Origin: CAZEDK01 sp964511025
GTDB taxonomy: Bacteria; Patescibacteriota; Gracilibacteria; UBA1369; GWF2-33-10
DNA: 36,850 bases
Assembly (NCBI GenBank): GCA_964511025.1
Contig: CAZEDK010000013.1
Coordinates: forward strand, 1 to 36,850
Reading direction: 5' to 3'
Under the pieces are notes generated by a model. The model was not told the DNA's origin. It made no database searches and worked only from the letters and a program-made list of their open reading frames with translations. Position 1 is the stretch's first letter. The number at the start of each line of letters is the position of its first letter. Both the position numbers and the translations under genes were made by a program. Positions 33,671-36,850 of the stretch are shown piece after piece.

Positions 33671-34435
33671 TTATTTACCTCCTTGCTTTTCTATATCTTT
33701 TCTTGTCCTTCCTGCCACCTCACTTCCATCTTTCGCGTCTTTTTTAAGCTTAATAAAATCTTTCGAATCACGATCTTTATGTAATTTAGATGTTGTAGCC
33801 TCTGCAAGCATTGTAAGAATTAATTCAATATCAGTCATATGATCTCTAAGATTATCATTTACTCTAAGATTTTTTAAACTTTTATAATTTTTAACATCCA
33901 TATCAAAACCACCAAACATAATTTCATTTGTTAAAATTGCATATTCACTACTTGTATCTACTCCTCTATTTTTCCATTCATCAGTTAAATCTTGTCGAAC
34001 TGCAATACCACGCATACGTTTGTCTATCCAATTTTTTGGATAACCTTTTTTTTCATAAATTTCTTTCATGCGACTCATAGCTAATTCTGGATTTTGAATC
34101 TCATCAAGCCTTTCTTTACCAACTTTTGCAAGCCATCTCTTAAAAGGCTCAGCTTTAGGGGATGGAATTGATTGAATTAAACGAAATATATTTTCAATTG
34201 ATGCACAAAGAACTTTTCTCATCTTTCCATCTTTCGCCTTAAGATCAAGAGGGGTACAAATTGTACCCCAATTGACTAAAAGTTCAGGATCTCTTGATCT
34301 CATCTTTTTGATATATTGTTTCACATCTATAGAACCTGATAAAATTTCCACGATATCTGCTATAGAAAAATACCATTGTCTATCATGCCAAACTCTTCTT
34401 ATTTTATTATCTTCAAAAAGTACAATATCTGACAT
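33671..34435 (-). CDS. Bro-N domain protein (phage antirepressor/DinD-like)
   Basis: A 254-aa protein. The N-terminal 110 residues fit a Bro-N domain: KIRRVWHDRQWYFSIADIVE, the DVKQYIKKMRSRD helix, and IENIFRLIQSIPSPKAEPFK followed by RWLAKVGKERLDEI. The C-terminal part (ERMKEIYEKKGYPKNWIDKR-like block, then AILTNEIMFGGF, and TSKLHKDRDSKDF) is shared with DNA-damage-inducible D-type proteins. Such genes are spread by phages and mobile elements; they probably bind DNA. Located between hisIE and the DGR-like remnant. Role unknown. Confidence 0.8.
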   Translation of the reverse strand: MSDIVLFEDNKIRRVWHDRQWYFSIADIVEILSGSIDVKQYIKKMRSRDPELLVNWGTICTPLDLKAKDGKMRKVLCASIENIFRLIQSIPSPKAEPFKRWLAKVGKERLDEIQNPELAMSRMKEIYEKKGYPKNWIDKRMRGIAVRQDLTDEWKNRGVDTSSEYAILTNEIMFGGFDMDVKNYKSLKNLRVNDNLRDHMTDIELILTMLAEATTSKLHKDRDSKDFIKLKKDAKDGSEVAGRTRKDIEKQGGK

Positions 34436-34501
34436 GGATTTATTTTAAAAATTCTTTATCATTTTAATATTTAAAAAAAATTAATACAAATTTTTTACTA
34501 A

Positions 34502-34621
34502 TTATTTATTCAAAACCCCACTCATTTTCCACTGAAATTCCTTTTTTAATTTTAAATTTCCATGTTTCTGAACCATACCAAAGTAACTCCCTGCATTTCT
34601 CTGAGATGGAACAACTTCCAG
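34502..34621 (-). pseudogene. Tail fragment resembling the end of a DGR reverse transcriptase
   Basis: The minus strand has an open 39-codon stretch ending in TAA: VVPSQRNAGSYFGMVQKHGN, then LKLKKEFQWKMSGVLNK. Stops precede it, so it is a remnant. The N..SYxGxxxKHxNxxxLKK pattern resembles the C-terminus of reverse transcriptases of diversity-generating retroelements and related group II-like enzymes. Its place just downstream of the putative variable gene, on the same strand, is where the RT of such a system usually is. The match is recalled from memory and short. Confidence 0.4.
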
Positions 34622-34678
34622 TCATTAACAAAACTTATGAAATTTACAAAGAAATATTACAAAAGAAATATTACAAAT

Positions 34679-34711
34679 GAACTACCTCGTGGGCTTGCCC
34701 CGAGGTAGTTC
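34679..34711. repeat. Long hairpin downstream of the variable region
   Basis: GAACTACCTCG (34679-34689) pairs perfectly with CGAGGTAGTTC (34701-34711), and the inner GGGC/GCCC extends the stem to about 15 bp with one bulge and a 2-base loop. It lies 46 bp after the stop of the 342-aa gene. It could be a terminator, a REP-like repeat, or the cruciform that follows the variable repeat in DGRs. Confidence 0.7.
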
Positions 34712-34756
34712 AATTTTAAAAATTAATAAAAAAATAAATATCAAATTCCAATATTT

Positions 34757-35785
34757 CTAGACCCTTAGCAAGCGGCGCACACCACGCCCAGGACTGCGAC
34801 CATCCGAACCAGCCTTGATGACGCCGACGTAACCACCCCCCGGACCGAAATCGACATAACGAGGAAGACTTGACATATTTGCTAACCATGTCGCATTCCA
34901 TTGCGTCAAACATTCTACAATAGGTTTACCAGTAGCTTGCATAGCTTTTAAAACTTCTTCACTAAACAATCCTGATTCTAATAATCTTTTTAACTTTTCT
35001 TTATCTGATACAAGCTCAGGATTTTCGCTATTATCATTTAGATCTTTCCTTAAATCTATAATTCCACATTTATCTTCTTCATTATGCGGAGGCATTTCAA
35101 ATCCAGTTGTTTTCATCAAATCACAATCTTGTTTATATGTAAGATTACAAGTTTTTTTATTAATTTTTTGTCCAAAAAATACAAGATTCCCGTTTTCATC
35201 AACTCTAGTTAAATCGGCTCCGTCTTCCTTCTCTAAATCATCTAATAATAACTCTAAACATGATTTTCTCTCTTTTTCTTTCCAACTACCATTTTCTTGT
35301 TTTTCAAAAAGCGGATTTTTCTTCGTATTCAGTCTATTAAATGCTATAGCCTTAACCGCTCTTAATTTATCTTCTTTATTATAAGCACGTATAGTGTCAA
35401 CTGTTTGTCCTTCTAAATTGTCATTTTGATGATCACCTTTTCCAACATTATTAAGAAAAACATCTAAATCTAATAAATCCTTCTTTGCTAATTCATCAAA
35501 TTGTTTCATGTATTTTTGTAGTTTTGGCTCTTCTGGAAGTTTCCATAAGTCAGGAGAAATAGCTGAGGAAAGTTTATCTCTAACTGCTCCTGTTTGATCA
35601 GTTATTGGCTTCTCTGGATGGATTACCAATCTATCAAATCGAGGATCAAATGGATTTAAAACACCTCTTCCATTTTGGAAAAGATCTCCTTGTACTTTAC
35701 CTAGTTCAACTTTATCTTGAGAAACTCTCGAACCTCTACTTGGTTCTAAAAGTTCTTGTTCCTCTTTAGTAAATTTACCACCCAT
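34757..35785 (-). CDS. Putative DGR target protein with a GC-rich, adenine-poor C-terminal variable region
   Basis: A 342-aa protein whose first 290 residues I do not recognise (charged, soluble, no signal peptide). The C-terminal 35 residues (RYVDFGPGGGYVGVIKAGSD, then GRSPGRGVRRLLRV) are Gly/Arg/Val-rich and coded by a stretch that is about 62% G+C with only 11 adenines in 105 bases of the coding strand, against an AT-rich surrounding. This composition and the closing GVR..L pattern fit the variable repeat of a diversity-generating retroelement, where template adenines are replaced at random, in a C-type-lectin-like binding domain. A hairpin and an RT-like tail follow downstream. No template repeat is found in the window. 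An alternative is a horizontally acquired GC-rich fragment. Confidence 0.6.
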   Translation of the reverse strand: MGGKFTKEEQELLEPSRGSRVSQDKVELGKVQGDLFQNGRGVLNPFDPRFDRLVIHPEKPITDQTGAVRDKLSSAISPDLWKLPEEPKLQKYMKQFDELAKKDLLDLDVFLNNVGKGDHQNDNLEGQTVDTIRAYNKEDKLRAVKAIAFNRLNTKKNPLFEKQENGSWKEKERKSCLELLLDDLEKEDGADLTRVDENGNLVFFGQKINKKTCNLTYKQDCDLMKTTGFEMPPHNEEDKCGIIDLRKDLNDNSENPELVSDKEKLKRLLESGLFSEEVLKAMQATGKPIVECLTQWNATWLANMSSLPRYVDFGPGGGYVGVIKAGSDGRSPGRGVRRLLRV

Positions 35786-35882
35786 ATTTATAAATTTTTG
35801 TTGTAAAATGCTAGTTTAGCATATATTTTCATATCTTGTAAAGGGGATGTTTCTGATCCTTCACCATATTCAAGAGAGTGAG

Positions 35883-36220
35883 GGATCAAACGGAAAACAG
35901 TTTGAAGAAATTGGGATACAAATCCCCCAACCCCCTTTCACCTAAAGGGGGCTTTTTGTTCTTAGGTAATCGCTAATTTTTTTACATACTTTATCAAATT
36001 CTTTAAATATTTCTTCATTTCTAAATCTTATCACAGTTTAAAGTGGTCATAGTCATATATTTTTATTGTATGAGCTCCCCCTTTAAATGCCAGCCCGACT
36101 ACATTCTGGCGGGAAAGGGGGTTGGGGGGATTAAAAAAAACCAGCAATAAAATTATACTTAAATTTTTATCAAATTCTTTGTTAAAATTTTATTTCTTCA
36201 AACTGTTTTCCGTTTGATCC
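35883..36220. mobile_element. 338-bp MITE with 8-bp target duplication
   Basis: Perfect 29-bp terminal inverted repeats (GGATCAAACGGAAAACAG... at 35883-35911; complement at 36192-36220) are flanked by the direct 8-mer AGAGTGAG (35875-35882 and 36221-36228). The inside holds no gene and contains a second, nested palindromic element. Ends related to it occur at the cas4 breakpoint (16665). Confidence 0.85.
35921..36132. repeat. AATCCCC palindromic element nested in the MITE
   Basis: The left end AATCCCCCAACCCCCTTTC and right end GAAAGGGGGTTGGGGGGATT are inverted repeats about 20 bp long, enclosing about 170 bp with an extra hairpin (GCCAG...CTGGC). It belongs to the same family as the repeat inside the rRNA methyltransferase gene (322-390). 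Confidence 0.7.
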
Positions 36221-36387
36221 AGAGTGAGCAGTCTAAGAAGCTGATTAATGCTGGATGGAAAGCGCTTGTTAAGCGTTCCATAAGGTGCTGAAATGAGTAA
36301 AAAAGCATTGACATTGCAAAAGAAGGCCAAAAAATTTTTATGGACATATATAAGCATGTGTCTATTATCCACTAAACTTTTTGGCTT

Positions 36388-36850
36388 ATGAAAACTATAT
36401 CACAAACACATGAAATAACATCAGAATTACATAATTTTTGTAAAACATTTGAAAGAGATATGACAAAAGCGCAAAATGGCAGATTTAAAGAAATGGTGCA
36501 TGGAATAATTTCCGGTAAGAGCAGCCTGTTAAGTGATATAGCAAGAAAAAATAGATCTAGAAATGTTAAAAAACGTAAAAAGATAGTCCGAAAACAAGTA
36601 GAGCAATATAGTAATATGATTGAAAAGATGCCACTTGAGAAAATGATGATCAGAAAACTGAGTGGATTTAAAAATCAAATAGCATCAGATACACCAATCT
36701 ATTTTGATCTTGTGGATCTAAGCAAAGAATTTCATAAAAAATTAGATTGTATAGGAACGACATGGGATGGTAGTTGTGGTGTTCCGGGGAAAGGATATGA
36801 AATCATAGATTTAAGCATTGAACAGAATTCAGCTTGCACAACAATGTTGA
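36388..36850 (+). CDS. Putative DDE transposase, N-terminal part (runs off the window)
   Basis: An open frame from ATG 36388 to the window end (154 codons). The N-terminal part is basic and helical (KNRSRNVKKRKKIVRKQVEQ); the region TPIYFDLVDLSKEFHKKLD, then GTTWDGSCGVPGKGYEIIDL, resembles the first catalytic Asp and the DGS...KGY block of IS4-like DDE transposases. The remaining acidic residues lie outside. It begins 168 bp from the end of the 338-bp MITE, but no link between them can be shown. Assignment to a transposase is likely, the family uncertain. Confidence 0.65.
   Translation, partial: MKTISQTHEITSELHNFCKTFERDMTKAQNGRFKEMVHGIISGKSSLLSDIARKNRSRNVKKRKKIVRKQVEQYSNMIEKMPLEKMMIRKLSGFKNQIASDTPIYFDLVDLSKEFHKKLDCIGTTWDGSCGVPGKGYEIIDLSIEQNSACTTML

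Noticed and set aside
36190..36372. A 60-codon minus-strand frame beside the MITE
   Set aside because: It starts in non-coding DNA before the transposase and runs into the MITE end; no family features.

Overview
The window is AT-rich (about one third G+C by eye) and dense in genes, which use the standard bacterial code (TGA serves as a stop, for example in cas2). Almost no start codon has a Shine-Dalgarno sequence at normal spacing. Surface proteins with S-layer homology (SLH) domains, a simple fermentative enzyme (L-lactate dehydrogenase), a relic of a type V-A CRISPR locus, and traces of a diversity-generating retroelement (DGR) together suggest an uncultivated member of the Candidate Phyla Radiation, most likely of the Peregrinibacteria kind. 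The lineage is inference; no rRNA gene is present to test it.

Layout. 1-3.6 kb: a 23S rRNA uracil methyltransferase cut by the window edge and carrying an in-frame palindromic repeat, a secreted SLH protein and rlmH. 3.6-14.3 kb: one giant gene (3576 codons) for a modular cell-surface protein with lectin-like, beta-helix/glycine-rich, fibronectin-III and SLH parts. 14.4-17.3 kb: glutaredoxin, a MITE, a single Cas12a-type direct repeat with a strongly structured leader, cas2, cas1, a 5'-truncated cas4, then a DinJ/YafQ toxin-antitoxin pair where an effector gene would be expected. 17.4-20.6 kb: a beta-CASP nuclease, higBA, a second MITE, exonuclease III. 20.6-26.5 kb: an SLH/CHRD surface protein, an unknown gene, an in-frame chimera of the two AbiE genes, and two secreted proteins (CARDB-like and beta-helix). 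26.6-31.0 kb: two MFS transporters, an unknown gene, lactate dehydrogenase. 31.0-33.7 kb: an intact AbiEi/AbiEii pair and hisIE. 33.7-36.85 kb: a Bro-N protein, a GC-rich, adenine-poor DGR-like variable region at the end of a 342-aa gene with a 39-codon tail resembling the end of a DGR reverse transcriptase, nested MITEs, and the start of a transposase.

How it fits together. Two themes dominate. One is envelope building: three SLH proteins with different cargo domains plus secreted beta-helix and CARDB proteins, probably for attachment to a host or to other cells. The other is a graveyard of defence and diversification systems: a CRISPR V-A locus reduced to adaptation genes and one repeat, an AbiE copy collapsed into a chimera beside a complete paralogous pair, and a DGR that seems to have lost its template and reverse transcriptase. 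Small mobile elements with recognisable target duplications sit at or near several of these breakpoints, and in one case (exonuclease III) the sequence before insertion can be reconstructed.
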